Assembly: GCA_004369045.1 (NCBI GenBank)
Contig: ML213518.1
Location: forward strand, 88,690 to 152,689
Source: Heliocybe sulcata
Lineage: Eukaryota; Basidiomycota; Agaricomycetes; Gloeophyllales; Gloeophyllaceae
Direction: 5' to 3'
DNA: 64,000 nucleotides
This document shows, in pieces, positions 45,422 through 58,351 of this stretch. A program made the position numbers and the translations under genes. Under the pieces are notes generated by a model that was given only the letters and a program-made list of their open reading frames with translations, did no database searches and was not told the DNA's origin. Each line of letters begins with the position of its first letter. Position 1 is the first letter of the stretch.

Positions 45422-47227
45422 TCAGTGCTTGTCGCGACGATGTGTGCATTTATTCCGATGCCCGCCAATTCTCCAATCCCTGCACGCAGATTATAAGGCA
45501 GTGGGATTACAAGAAAGATGACAAATCACGTACGCGGCTTGACACTTCTTATCACAGTATTGCGCTTGGTCGCACTTGCAGCTATACATTTTCCTGTCCG
45601 TGTGTTCTTTCCAGAGCGGACACATGTACCAAAAGCAGCCGCGGAAGTACTCCCGTTCCTCCATAGCCAATACGTTACCAAGACGGATCCAGTCCTCGAT
45701 AACATACGAGCTTCCCGGCTGGGCAGCAGCTAGTGTTCTGATATGCTTGAGAGTCTTGAGCCACAACGGCTCCATCTCGCGACGGAGAAGCTTGGCGAGA
45801 TCGTATCTCTCTGCTTGTTGATCGTCCATGCGTGGATTGATGTAGTAGAGAAACAAGTCAACCAAAAAGATCGTAGGTGGCGTCGGATGGTCGTCATCGA
45901 CTGATAACAGGCGTCTAGCGGGCGGCTTAATCGGAAAAAATGAGCAGGACTCACTGTAGTCATGAGCACACTCGACAGCGATCCTTGCCATCATACTAGC
46001 GCCCTGGCAATCAGTGAGGATAGCCGAAAGTGCAGCAAGAGGAGAGGCGGACTGCTTTAAACATGCCCTATACATAGCTGCAGTTCAGATACCGGATGCA
46101 TAGAGATCGCGGATTGCATAGGCACATACCGCATAACATCATTTGCTCGCCGAGCGCAAGGCGGATGGTACTCCCTACGCTCTTGCTGATTATCCAATAC
46201 CTGTCTCCACATAGCATCCATTAGAAGCATCGGCATGTCCTCTGGAAAGTTGAGAAGGCTGCAGGATGGAGGAGAGCGTACAATCTCGGATAAAGAATCA
46301 ACGAGGTCGAAAAGACATTCATCCGTGATGGAAATGTCGGTGAGGAGATGGCAGACCGCTCCCATAAACATTTCAGGACCTATCACGTGGATGTAATCGT
46401 AGTGCTTCCAGGACCATTCAGTGGATTCTAGCGTGAGCCTAACCATCCGGAAGAGGCAGTATAGCTCCGTTATGCTGTCTTCGCAAAAGGCAAACAACCA
46501 GCAGTGGTACGCTACGTCGTATACTGACGGGCAGTCCTTGACAAATTTACTGGAGAATTTCTTTCAGTATCTGGACACCGACTCTGTTATGCCCGACGTA
46601 CTCGAACAAACGGCATCCGGCGGATTCGATCTCGTCACTCAAGGGGTCGGGGGATCTTGAGCGCACAGGAAGAGCCTTTACTGTGTCCGGCTCCTCTTCG
46701 TTTCGAAGGTACGCCAAATTCACGAGATATCGTCCGAGCAAGCCCCGCAGAGAGGCCTGGCCTCCATTAGAAGTGAGCACGGACGTCTTCGAATACGTTG
46801 TGACTTCAACAGCGGTCTTGAATGCATCTTGTACGGCAGACCAGTGATTCTGTGTGCTCTTTTCGACAGCGGAGGAATCGACCAGTAGTCGGACACATAA
46901 AGAGCAGATGAGAAGGCCGAGCCCGAGCTCCTGCGATCGGAGTTCACGACTTAGACACAAGAAACATTTCAATAGTGAACATACAGGGCTTTCTGGACCC
47001 TTCGGCCCTGAGCATGTAAGTCTCCGCACTATGGATATTATCCCGCCGTCACGCAGGAGGCGCCAGCGGCCGCTGTTGTCGTCTTTGCACAGAGCAAGTT
47101 CGTCCTCCACCGAATGCATAGCATCCAATACCGTTTTGATACGCGGGTTGCTGGGTTCACCATAGATCGCAAGTTTCTCCACATACCGGGCAGGTTCATG
47201 GAGAAGCAGAAGCGGGATTGATGGCAT
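45422..47227 (-). CDS. MYND-type zinc-finger protein, family copy 4
   Basis: Minus-strand exons 46985-47227, 46602-46930, 46130-46549, 45955-46067, 45534-45900 and 45422-45479 encode 509 residues. Phases are 0,2,2,1,2, identical to copies 1-3. An in-frame ATG at about 47284 would add 19 residues; the shorter start fits the alignment better. Shared motifs include ARYVEKL, RWRLLRDGGIISIVRRL, the CSLC pair, YDVAYHCWLF, DAMWRQVL and DCQGASMMAR. The finger is complete: CFWYMC, CKCD, YCDKKC and, in the last exon, DWRIGGHRNKC. It lies 15 kb from the other copies in inverted orientation, with the hAT element, the receptor and the membrane-protein gene between. It is the most diverged copy by eye. Confidence 0.8.
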
Positions 47228-47504
47228 GGCGGTTCGACGGTTCGATATGACTGTGACGGAGAGTGTGACAGGACGCGTTAGCATGTGATTCAGCCTGCAT
47301 GCTCCCGAGCATCGGAATGCCTTCCCAAGCTTTAGCAGTGATACAAAAAACTCTCCTCAGTAGGCTCATTGCAATCACAATTCATTGAACTAGGGAGGGC
47401 TGAAATTAGAGGAAACTATGACACATGAAGCACCACATACGGATACAAGGAGACTGAGGATAACACTGAATTCCCGAACCCCATCGCACAAGCTGACGAC
47501 AGCT

Positions 47505-50500
47505 TCACGTCTTCCTCCGCTTCCTACTCCCGCCACCCTCCTCCCTCTCCGCCTCCCTCTTACTCTTAATCCCCGCAACCCTCATCACTTCCTTCCTCTT
47601 CTCCCGATCCTTCTCCTCCCTCCCCTTCTCCTCCTTCTCCGCCTTCTTCCTCCTCACCTCCTTCCTCTCATGCTGCTTCTCCTTCCTCCGCTGCACCTGA
47701 TCCTTCCGCAACGCCCTAATCTGCTGGAGCAACGCCACAGCCTTCTTCTCTTCCGGTTCCATCACCACAGCGCGCTTCTGCATGTACGTCTGCTTTTGCT
47801 GCGGCTTCATGAGCTTCGGCTTAGATGCGTATGGGAGAGCGGCTTGGAGCTTGCGCGGAATCCTTAGAGTGTTGAAGCGACGTGCGGGACGCTCGATGGC
47901 TTTGTACGTCGAGTCTGCGTTGATGGAAGCGTGCAGGCCTTGCTCCCTGCGCACCTCGCCGGTCAGGCGCATCCCCGTCCAGTGGGATTTGTCCGTCAGA
48001 AGAAGCGAGGTAACCGGATTGTAGAACTTGCGCGGCTGTATTGAGTACCACGCTCGAAGGAATACCAAGTCTACAGACATGAATGAGCACACCGATTCTA
48101 ATAAAGACGCAGACTTTAGTCTCACCGCTCATGAGCACTTTGTCCTCGAATGTCGCCCTGAATGCCCCCTCCGGCTTGCTGAGGGCCTTCTTAATCTGGC
48201 CCCTGATCCCACTCACAGTCTTCACATTCGCCCCCTCAAACTTCGCCACCTCCAAACTGCTATTAAACATATCCCTCACAAATGCCGTATTCTTGAAAAT
48301 CTTATACGGCACCCCCGTCAACTTCAACTTCTTCACAATCTTCACGCTTCGGTCGATATCTAGCACGACGCCTGTCGCAGAGACCCTGAAGCCAGCTGCA
48401 GAGGAAGAAAGCGAGTTGAACGCGCAGAAGCCCGTGTTGGGCGCGGAGACGGGCCCGTAGAACGTCGCGTAGCAGTGCATGTGCTCTGGCGTGTACTTGA
48501 GCATGCGCATCCGGATCGAATGGTCGTCCAGTGAATAGATGGGCACCGTTTGGAACCGCCTCCACCCGACACTCAGTATGAGCGGGTCGTTCGTCTTCAG
48601 CGTCTTCGCGTACCACCGATGCCGCTTGATCCTAACCTGGACATAGCCGAACCTCTCCTCCGAGGGCAGAAGCCCACCCACGACGATAGGATAGTACGGG
48701 TCGAAGTGCTCCACGAACTCGCTCGGCACGTCCATCAACTCCAACCGCACGTAGGTGCCGGGACGGTATCCCTCGACGAGGGCACGCGACTCCGCGTCGA
48801 CATCTGCGAACTCTTCCTTATTCACCTGCAGTTGCTTCGCGATCTCGTCCTTCTTCTCCTCGTAGAAGTCCATCTTCGACGACTCGGGGTCGTCGTACTG
48901 CTCGTCGAACTTCCTCTTCAGAATCTCCTTCTTCTTAGCAAGCTCCGCCGCCTTCTTCGCCTCTGGATCTTCTTCCTCAGGTTCGCCATCGCCCGGAGCC
49001 TCGAGGTCCTCAAACTCTCCTCCCTCCAAATCCTCATACCCATCATCCCCTTCTCCCGCGGGCCCTGTGTCTTCATCTCCTCCAGAGCCTCCAGTGATGA
49101 AACACCTCCTCAGACTCTCCAGCAGCTCGTCGTCCTCCCACTTCCTCAGGTCCTCCTCGTCCACCCTCTCCTTTGTCCTATCCTCATCCTCCTCCGCCTC
49201 ACCCGCAGGTGCCTTTGATTTAACCTGGAAGAACGCCTCGTCCCCTCCGTCCTCACCGTCCTGGTTATTGGATGAGTCTCGGGTAGAATCGTCGGCGAGG
49301 ATTGCTTCCGGTGACAGCGAAGAGGCGTATATGAGCTTCATCCAATCCTTCGCCCGATTCTGACGGGAGGTGAACGCTTCAGCAGCCTTCATCGACAGAT
49401 TCTCCTTCCACCGCGGTACGTTCTCTTCGTCATCACCCTCCTCGTCATCCTCTTCCTCGAAGTCTGCCTCTTCCTCATCATCCCCGAACCGCACCCTCCT
49501 CCCGTCCTCTTCATCAAATTCACCCATATCAGAATCTGACTCCGCATACTCAACCTCGTTTCTCCTCGACGCAGAGGCAAGCGACCCAACCATCCGCATA
49601 CCCTTCCTGGGACCCGTCCGCCCTCGATCGTGCGACTGGCCCTCAGCCTCGTCCTGCATGTCCTCATCTTCATCCGTCATTTCACTCCCGTCTTCCTCGT
49701 CCAATTGGGAACCCTCTTCATCCGATCCATCCTCGTCGTCATACTCGACTTCACTCCCCCCCTCGTCTTCGTCGTCGCCTGGTGTGACAGTGATCGGCTT
49801 GGACGAGGATCCGAAGAGGCGAATCTGGCTACGAGCAACCGCGTCGTCCAGCGTCTCTCCCGCATCCTGCAAGTCCAGGACCATCTGCTCTCCCTCTCCC
49901 TGAGGAACTACATATGACAGCCGTCAGAAGAAGCTCCGACTCAAGACATACGTAAACCCCTCACCGTCCACATTGCCCCTCGTAAAACTCCCTGGAACAT
50001 TAATATACACCGCGTCCTTATCATACATCACCCCATTCACATCACTCATCGGCGCATGCACAATCAGCTTCCGCTTCTCACTCAGCCGCCGCCTCTTCTC
50101 ACTCTCTTCCGTCGGCAGCGGACACGGGTCCCCCAGCACCTCCACGCTCTTCACCTTCAGGTCCCCTACCCCCGGCACATGGACTGCCATCCCCAACCGA
50201 TAATTCGTCCCCCTTAGGTACCCATACAGCGTGACAGTCCTGTCGCACTTCCCATCCGAGGTGCGGATGAGCTCGCGCGGGGTAAGGTCCTCGAGTCGGT
50301 CTGCAAGGAGGTAGGGATGTGTGTTACGGAATACGAGCGGGCGGAACTTCATCACGCTGATGAACCGGCTGAGGTTAAGGATCTCGGTGTCGGGGTATCG
50401 GCCGTTCAGGACGCCGGACAGGTAGAATAACTTTGCGCCCTGGTAGATCTCGGTCCAGAAGCGCTTTTTCAGAGCCTTTTTCGTGGCGCGGAGAGTCGCG

Positions 50501-51156
50501 GCTTTCTTGACGAGGTCGAGGTGGGTGAGGACACCGATGACTTTGGGGAAGCCGTGCGATTGGAGGATATTGAGGAATTCGAATGTTTCCTATGTGCGGC
50601 ATGAGGGACGGGCACTAGCATATAAGTGTATAGGACGCACCATTTCGAACCCAAAAGACCCGTCGATCATCAAAAGCACCAGATCCGCAATTTTGCCAAT
50701 GTCGACCATAGAGGTCAAGTCGTTATTGCACTCCATGAACGTCAGACGCTTGTTCTTGCCACTAACCACCGTCACGGGGCCCTTCACATCGCTCAAGGTC
50801 TGCTTCGTGTACCGTCGGACGAGAGACTTGAGTAGCGTAGTCTTGCCCACGCCAGGCGGACCTACAATGGCGACAATAACAGGCGGGGGAGTCTCATCCG
50901 GTGTACGATTGACAAGAGGGACGTGCAACCGCGTTTGGTCGCGCTCAACATTCCTCCTTCCTTGTCTCTCTGCTCTGCGACCTGATTTGGGCGCGAACGC
51001 CTATATCAATGATTAGAGTAACTCGAGCAGTGAATGTGCAAGGCGTACCTTCTCGTTAAACCCTTTCTGCTTCTCCTTGCCCTTTCCTTTGCTCTTCTTC
51101 TCAGCTTTTGCGCCAGACTGAGCTGGGCGGTGTGCCTTATGCTGGCGTTCGTCCAT
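47505..51156 (-). CDS. bms1: Ribosome biogenesis GTPase BMS1
   Basis: Five exons (51049-51156, 50641-51000, 49965-50589, 48126-49907, 47505-48070) encode 1146 residues, close to the usual length. The basic N-terminus precedes the GTPase domain with P-loop IVGPPGVGKTTLLKSLVRRY, followed by MIDGSFGFEMETFEFLNIL and VIGVLTHLDLV. A long central acidic region (EYDDEDGSDEEGSQLDEEDG) is typical. The C-terminal RIBIOP_C region shows RIKRHRWYAKTLKTNDPL, GWRRFQTVPIYS and YGPVSAPNTGF, then a Lys/Arg-rich tail ending GSRKRRKT. BMS1 binds Rcl1 and U3 snoRNP in the nucleolar SSU processome for 40S maturation. All blocks are present and in order. It is transcribed divergently from the SDR gene. Confidence 0.96.
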
Positions 51157-51799
51157 GCCGAGCGCAGCGACGAGGGAGTGAGTGAAGTACGGCGAGCAGC
51201 ACTTTTGAAGGTTTTGATCGTCCTTGCCAAGAAGGGCACTCCACGTGGGAGTTAATTTTGGTAACAGTTAACGTTTTAACAGGGAAACAGCACTTGTTAA
51301 CGCCACGACTACATGTTCAAAATCGTCCTCGCTACACGTACAGACGGATGACGCACAATTTTGAAGGTTTTAAATGCTGTCAGCCGGTCCAATTCATACT
51401 CACATATCTATACAGTTAGACTCTCTTCTCATTTAAATCCCGGCGCTCGCACAGTCTGTGATGGACTGAGCGAAGAGTGATCAAGGATGCTGCAAAAGCC
51501 ATACTCATGATCAGTACGGAGTCTACGCACCATTATTCTTACCAAAAGTTGACTGTCACTGACCCGGTTCACAAGTGGTGCGCAAGCCGGGAAAAGTCCG
51601 GAGAAAGCCTCGCCTTCCGGGTCGACGCTGTGGCGTACTGGCGTCATCACTTCACCACTGAGCTCACCAACGCGTCTTGCAACAAGAATATGCCACCATC
51701 TTATCACAGCTATATAAGCCGTCCTGGTCGAGACAATGAGCACTACACGATCCTAAACCGCGACCCAAACTATCAACTGAAAGCAAGACACAAAAACAA
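51157..51799. promoter_or_regulatory. Divergent promoter region, bms1/SDR
   Basis: 643 bp between start codons facing away from each other. No specific operator was identified and no gene was seen inside. Confidence 0.45.
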
Positions 51800-52974
51800 T
51801 GCAATCGTAAAAGCCCTCCAGCCTTTCAGTAACCTTTTCACTGACCATCTGCGGCTCTTACAGCGTTCTCCATCCCATCATTGGTCCTGCTGGTCCAGAA
51901 GTAAAGGACCTCAAAGGGCGCACAGCCCTCATCACGGGCGGTGCGAACGGCATTGGCAAGGAGGTCGCCCGCGCCTTTGCAAAGTATGGGGCCAAGGTCA
52001 TCATGATCAACCGCAAAGAGGAGCAAGGCTCCGCGGCCATCGAGCAGTTCAACAAGGAGGCGCAGGAGCAGGGTATCCAGGGCGGACAGCTCGACGTCCA
52101 CTGGGTGGGCTGCGATATCGCCAAGATGTCGGACGTGCGCAAGGTGTTTAGCGAGATTGCGGAGAAAGAGGATCGGCTTGACTTGGTGAGTCAACGCGAG
52201 TGTTCATGAGGCACTCCAGATCATGCTGACAAGGCGTAGCTCGTCCTCTCCGCCGGCATCAACTCCGAGCAGTTCGGTCTGTCCGCGGACAACCTCGACC
52301 GCCACTTCGCACTGAACGCGCTCGGCCATTTCTACATCGTCAACCTTTTCTACCCGCTCCTCCGAAAGACCTCCAAGCTCCCGAACACGCCGCCGCCGCG
52401 CATCGTGTTCGAGAGCAGCGAGCAGCACCGCTTCGCGCCGCCGAATGTGCACTATGGCAGTCTCGCGGAGATTAACGACGACACGATCGACCCAAATCGC
52501 CTGTACGGCCGCACTAAGCTTGCTCTGATCCTGTACACGAAGGGGCTGTTAGAATATGTCATCAAGAAGAACAATGACAAGTGAGATCTACAATATTGCT
52601 TTTGATAAACATCTCTGACTTGCATGCGCCGTAGCATCTACGTCCTCGCCGTTCACCCCGGAACAGTCAACACGAACATGCAAGAACAATGGAAAAAAGC
52701 TTACCCTGGTCTATTCGGGCAGACCGTCTCCTTCCTCATGCAGACGTTTGGGCGGGACATCGAGCAGGGCTCATACTCGGCATTGTACGCGGCACTTGCG
52801 GACGAGGTGCTCGAGAAGGGGTGGAATGGATATTACTTCTCTGACCCCGCGCAACCAGGAAAGGAGACGGCGCAGGCGAATGACAAGTGGCTGATCCGGT
52901 CTTGCTGGGAGTTGAGTGAGAGGCTTATTAGGGAGAAGGCAGGGGAGGATGCGTTGAAGCCATGGGATGCGTGA
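51800..52974 (+). CDS. Short-chain dehydrogenase/reductase (retinol dehydrogenase/WWOX-like)
   Basis: The first exon is only 8 nt (51800-51807). It is followed by 51864-52185, 52240-52580 and 52635-52974, giving 336 residues. The start was chosen because ATGCAATC splices in frame to give MQSVLHPIIGPAGPEVKDLKG. The Rossmann motif is ITGGANGIGKE, the strand-4 motif LVLSAGIN replaces the usual NNAG, the catalytic-strand Ser region is IVFESSEQH, and the active-site YxxxK is YGRTK. A conserved VHPGTVNTNM follows. SDRs of this group oxidise or reduce lipid-like alcohols and ketones with NAD(P). The substrate cannot be inferred. The motif order and length fit an active enzyme. Confidence 0.88.
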
Positions 52975-54319
52975 ACGTGAAGGGAGTAATCAGTAGTATC
53001 GTAAGTGAATGTAGGATAGAGGGATGATGTATTGCTATAAACATTTGGATGAAGAGTAGTGCGAACCGCAGCGGGCACGCCGCACCGGACTCACCCGAAG
53101 AGGTGGCGGAGAGTAATTCCTCCATCGCATGGTATTCTAAGCTCCAAGATTGTGGTCAAGATGCTCTTTGAAGGTGCATAGGCCAGCTGGGAACAAGAAA
53201 CTGAGCGTCCGGTGCGTTCTGCGAAGTATAAGTACGCAAGTATGCTCACAGCCAGTGGCTGTGCTGAAGCGCAGGCGAAGTCAGACGAAGTCAAAGCGGA
53301 GTTTAAATTTGACACTTCGCGCATAACATCTCGGTCTTGCACATTCTGCTCTTGAGTCAAGAGTTATGGATACCAGCTATTATATTCTCGTGGATCTGGT
53401 TGACACTCCCGTGATGGCTGACTCCTACGGTTTAAACAGTTCAAACAGACGCGGCTAGGACACGTCCTGGCGCGTCCCAGTACGTCGAGACACTGGAATA
53501 CGATTGGAAGCTTGTATGCAACTCAACTTAGATGGAGTTGCTGCACTAAAGTTCACCTCGTAAGAATCAAGTCGCTGCACCTCAGATTAAATTCTCGGGT
53601 CGAAACTAACTAGCAAGTTGACGTGCCGCCTAAATCTGTTTTACGGTGAGCGCAAATCGGTTTGGCGTGTCTCGGAACTGATTTGGGACGATTGCAAAGC
53701 AAATTGAGTCGTTGCGTGTCCGCTGGCTTACCTTGGGCCACTTGCAGGACGATACATGGTAGACTATGGTTTGATCGAGTCCGAAATTCGCTGCACCACG
53801 GCAATTTCTGTGCTGGACCGATTACCGCCAAGCGAAGTTTCTGCATCAAGCTCGTACGTGGCAGAGGTGCTCGCGCGTCTGTTATTTCTTTCGGGTGATG
53901 ATCCGACTCCTCGTATCGACGTCGGCGAGGAGTCATCGAGCGTCGACGCTCGCTCTGAATCCTTAAGCGGACCTATAGCCAGGCTTTGCTGTCGCTCACC
54001 TCCGGATGCTGTTCTTAACACTGAACGCCGCTGGTGTGCAGTAGACCTCCTAGTTTCATCGCGCGAATCGAGGAGACGGGATGAGTACCCGTCGACTTGT
54101 ATGACGAAGTCTACGAAGTCTACGGTGTACGACGTCTTCGCCGGAACGCCCGAGCGGGAGCCGGGACGTGCCTCTTGGCGACAGTCTTTTTTCCTATCGA
54201 CGTTGTTCTTCCATTGGTTTGAGACTGCCTAGTCGCCATGGATTACTGACCGCTTGGTTCTACCCGATGCCTTGGGTGCTGCTCAGGATGCGATCGCTCG
54301 ATCATTGCGCCTGTATCTA
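52975..54319. other. Intergenic, no supported gene
   Basis: About 1.35 kb. Several overlapping frames on both strands around 53600-54230 lack recognisable domains or splice structure. Part of it may be decayed sequence of the NTPase-family fragment to its right. Confidence 0.35.
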
Positions 54320-54900
54320 TCAGCGCCATCCTTCGTCCAGATAGTACTCCGCCTTGCGACGGACCACTACGGCGGTGCCAGTACTGGGAAGCTTCTCGAC
54401 CTGACTGCCTCCCCTACTCTCGCCGCCAGCCGTAGTTGGCGTGCCGCTCTCCAGAACGTTCTGCGAGCGAGTCGTGGTCTTCTCACTGCTAGTCGTCCCA
54501 TTGGCAGCGTTGTCCGGCGCGTAGTCTCGAGTGGCCTGATGAACCCAATCTTTCCTCTGCGATTCACGGAACGCCAATATAGCGTCTTCCAGGATGGTTT
54601 TATGTACCGGCCCTAGGCTTTTATCCTCCCGCATCAGCCAGAATAGCTCCCGTAATACGAAGTTGAGATCCAAGATATATGCCATCAGGTATTTCACCGT
54701 ATTTTTGCCACGCACGCTGAGAGATATGTGAGAGCGCTACCTGATAGCATGGTGGCATGTTCATACCCTTTATCGTAGACCCATTGGGCGGAATCTGACG
54801 AAGCCTCACCGACTTCCGAGACCAATTTCGATATACGCCCGACCATGAACGAGCTCCTGAGCCACTAGATCCATGTTTGCGTATATCCTGAAAGAGATTG
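54320..54900 (-). pseudogene. Possible C-terminal fragment of an Agaricomycete NTPase-family gene
   Basis: An open minus-strand frame from about 54739 to 54320 reads SVRGKNTVKYLMAYILDL and then NFVLRELFWLMREDKSL. This pattern resembles the helical tail that follows GTPase domains in expanded Agaricomycete G-domain proteins. An upstream piece (AQWVYDKGYEHATMLS, near 54730-54790) fits the same family, but I could not splice the two cleanly. No P-loop or G-domain motifs are found between here and the next gene. I infer a truncated relic. A small unrelated gene is the alternative. Confidence 0.28.
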
Positions 54901-55228
54901 TATGTTGAGACCCTTTGTCATAGCCCAGTCAGCGGAGAACGTACTTTCTTCCTTGACTCCGCCTCATACATTTGCGTACTGGACAATCATGATATCATCG
55001 CGGGTGAGTAGAGGGGTTTGTGCAGCGTTCATCCCTCCCTAGTTCCAGTGCTGCTATTGGCTGAGCGAACCTGCTTACATATGCAACACGGCTCACGTGA
55101 TGGACGCGACGGTGTTGACGCGGAGGTTACCGGTGGTTCCTCACGCGCCTTCTTGTTCGCTGTCACACATCACCGCGATACCAGACATAACTCAACATTG
55201 CTTCGAGGCCATGAGACGCAGCGCCGAC

Positions 55229-58200
55229 ATGTCTTTCAGCATCAGAGGCGACGAGCAGGAGCACCACCGCATTCTCCTTGAGAACAACCTGCAGAACACA
55301 GACCTATCCCTTCATCTCTCGTCGACACCCGCCTCCACCGCTTCCTCCATCGAGTACCCCCGCCATTACTCTGGGCCAACACAGGGTGACGGGTACATGT
55401 CGTTCAGGTCGAGAGACGAACTGGACCCGGGTGCATGGTCACACCCCACAGCAGACGACGACGACGAGGGGGTCAGCCCATACGGTGGGGAGACGATATC
55501 AACGGCTGCGCACCACGCGAGCGCATTGACCCTTAGTGCTGGGCTGCCTGGAAGGGGAGTAAGGAGAGAGCCAAGCGTTAGTGGAGCGGAGTATGACCCC
55601 GAAAGACCCATCGGAGACATGATTGCTGCCTTGGATAGCAGAATGAGTCTCTTTGATATAGACTCTCGATCACGCAACGCGGCACGTATCCTCCATGTCT
55701 TTTGCAAGTATATTCTAATCCCCTCTGCACGCAGACATCCGCCTTCGATCCCCTGGTTGTGGACGACACCGCAGAGCTGGATGATCTCCGCAATATGTCC
55801 GGCACCCCACGCCCCAAATCCAAACCCAAACTTGCCGACCATCTCTCCCGCATCGCCTTCTCTCCCAAGCGACCGCGATCTGCGCTTTCGTCTCCATCTC
55901 CATCAGCGTCGGACAAAGACAAGCCACCTCAACACTCCAAGCCCACGTACACCACTAAACCTGCGAAACCTCGATCCACCCAACCGCCACCACCCGCATC
56001 TCAACCTCAAGTGATAGACAGCACCCCACGCCAATCCAAGAAGCCTGCCACACCCTCCACCGCCTCCACCACCAACTCACACTTCACTAAGCTCGCTAGG
56101 GGTCTCGCCAAAGAAATCGCCAACTCGCGCGTCACGGACATCTCCTCACACAACTACAACCAGGGCACCGCCACCGAGAAAGAGAAGCGCTCCAAGAAGA
56201 CGGGCCTGCCCGAGCACGTCGACCCGCGCAGGAACCCGTTCCGTGAGATGGGCAATGTCAACACCAGGTCGAAGTCGCCTGCGCCAGCGAAGGCTCCGGC
56301 TCCCGCTAAGGCGAGGGTGAACTTGTATACGTCGCCGGCGCATAAGAGCGGTGTCCATCTTCCGGATGTGACGGGTTTGACGAGCGCTGTGGCATCGCCT
56401 GCCAAGCCCGGGGTGCAGTACTACGCGTATGAGGGTAGCGATGGGGTTGAGGAAGCAGAAGGTAAGCCTCCTCTCCTTCCTCATCTATCTGGCCTCGTAC
56501 TCACCACCTTATCACCTCAGGTCGCCTGATCACTACGCTCAACACACTCCAGTCCAAGCTTATGCGCTTGGAAGACGAGAACGGTGTGTCCAGGAGGCGG
56601 GTGCATGAGCTCGAGTATGAGCTCGAGAGTTGTAAGCGGGAGGCGGAGGAGAGTTTTAAGAGGGAGAGGGCGGGCGCGAAGCTGAAGGGGAAGGAGAGAG
56701 AGGATGAGGGGAGGAGATATAAGGAGGTTGTGCAAGAGAAGAAGGGTGCGTGACTTTCCGCACTTCCTTTTCCTTTGATTTTCTGACCGCTTCGATGCAG
56801 CGTTGGAATCCCTGATCTCGACTCTCCGCGCGCACCTCTCGCGCTTAACCGCGGAGCTCTCATCGCACCAACAGCTCCTGTCGGAGTTGAGAGGCTTGAG
56901 GACGAGGGATGTAGGCGAGGTGGAGAGGTTGAAAGGGGAGGTGGAGAGGGTTGCAGGGGAAGTAGAAGTGCTGAGGGGGGTTGTGGAGGAGGGGTTGAGG
57001 GAGCGGAGGGAGAGGGGGGATGTAACGCGTGCCGAGGGTGGTGCTTGGGGCGGTGATGTTGGCGCGGATGTCACGCGTGAGCGCATGACTATGGAGGGGC
57101 GAGAAGGAGGGGCGGAGGATGAGAGTTTCTGGAGAGGAGATGTCGCGGGAGGGAGAGAGTATGATAGCCTCTCGTATGTCTCACTCCCAACTGCGAACGC
57201 CGGGAGGAGGGGGGTGTTGTCGCATGTTAGTGAGGAGCGGACGGAGGATGTGGAGCGCGAAGAAGAACAGGAAGAGCCCCAGGAAACCGAGGTGATACAG
57301 CAGGAAGCCGAGGAAGAATGCCTTGAGGGGGACTACCCGCGCACCGACCGTGCTACCCTGGGTTCCCGCGAGTCGCGCCGCTTCGTCCGCGCACAGGAGA
57401 TCGAACGCATCTCGGAGGAGCTGGATTCGAGGCGTCTCGAGCTTTCCTCGTCCTCTGGCTCTTCGACGCCCTCGCGCGACTCGGGGATTGGGGAGGAGCT
57501 CACCTCTGCTGGGTCCGGGTCGGCACGGCAGCGCTCGTATTCACCGCAGCCTTTTCATGAAAGTGTGCCACCCTTCGACGAGAGCATGCGTGTTCCTGGA
57601 CCCTCGCGGCCTGTTGCGCCTACGCCTGGCCGCTCACGGAAGCACAAGCACCAGGTCCCGGAGGAGGAGGCGCCGTTCCCAAGTATCCAGGGCGAGTACC
57701 TCGAGAAACTGTTCTTTTCCGCGCCCGAACACAACGCGAAGACGTGCACGGTGTGCAATCGCAGGAGGCGGCCTGGCTCGCCGACGCTGAAGAAATTCGG
57801 GCATCACTCGCAGGCGCGGAAGGCACAGGAGGATGAGGGGTTTGCGGAGGAGGAGAGGCTCGAGCGCAGGAGGGGGAAGATGCCCAGTCCGGGGGCGTAT
57901 GCAAGGGAGGAGGTGCCGCCGCAGACGGTGCTTGCCAGGGTTGTTAGGGAGCTCGAGGATGATTTTACGCACTATAAGGGGTGAGTTGGCTTGGTCTTGA
58001 TCTCTGCGGAGAGAAGGATGGGAGCTGATGTATGTGAGTGTAGAATCTACGTCGAGCTCGCGGAGCAGTATGCCCAGATGGATGCCGCGTCAGATGTTGT
58101 GAAGCGCAACGTGCTGGCAGACCATCTGCGAGATGTTATTGATGTTCTTGAGCAGAAGGTTAGTCCTCGTCGCAGCTATGGGGATATGAAATTTACTGAT

Positions 58201-58351
58201 GCAATTGATGGGATAGGGTGACCAGATTGCATCGCTATACGGGCTACTCAACTTCAAGGACAAAAAGGACACACGACTAGCCGGGGAGCCACAGGCTATG
58301 GCTGGTGAGAGTCGGCCGCGGAGGAAACTCCAACATCCTATTTTTGCATAA
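55229..58351 (+). CDS. Ppc89/Cep57-like spindle pole body protein
   Basis: The start is probably the ATG at 55229 (MSFSIRGDEQEHHRILL); an in-frame ATG at 55100 is an alternative. Exon 1 ends near 55685 and exon 2 starts near 55736, but this junction is uncertain. Later exons are 56521-56745, 56801-57980, 58044-58158 and 58217-58351. A conserved FDPLVVDDTAELDDL is followed by a disordered Pro/Ser/Lys-rich region. Coiled coils come next (LNTLQSKLMRLEDENGVSRR, ALESLISTLRAHLSRLTAEL). A Cep57 microtubule-binding-like domain closes the protein: PPQTVLARVVRELEDDFTHY, then VELAEQYAQMDAASDVVKRN and GDQIASLYGLLNF. Family members link microtubule organisation to the spindle pole body or centrosome. Assignment rests on this C-terminal block and the overall order. 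Confidence 0.75.

Noticed and set aside
47221-47240. Possible tRNA B-box (GGTTCGA words)
   Set aside because: The words lack the downstream CC and no matching A-box or cloverleaf could be drawn. They lie at the MYND copy 4 start.
48550-49903. Long plus-strand Ser-rich and Leu-rich frames
   Set aside because: They are antisense shadows of the acidic repeats of BMS1.
55100-55228. Upstream ATG of the Ppc89-like gene as the main start
   Set aside because: The extra 43 residues look unlike family N-termini, and MSFSIRGDEQ is the more natural start. The upstream ATG is kept only as an alternative.
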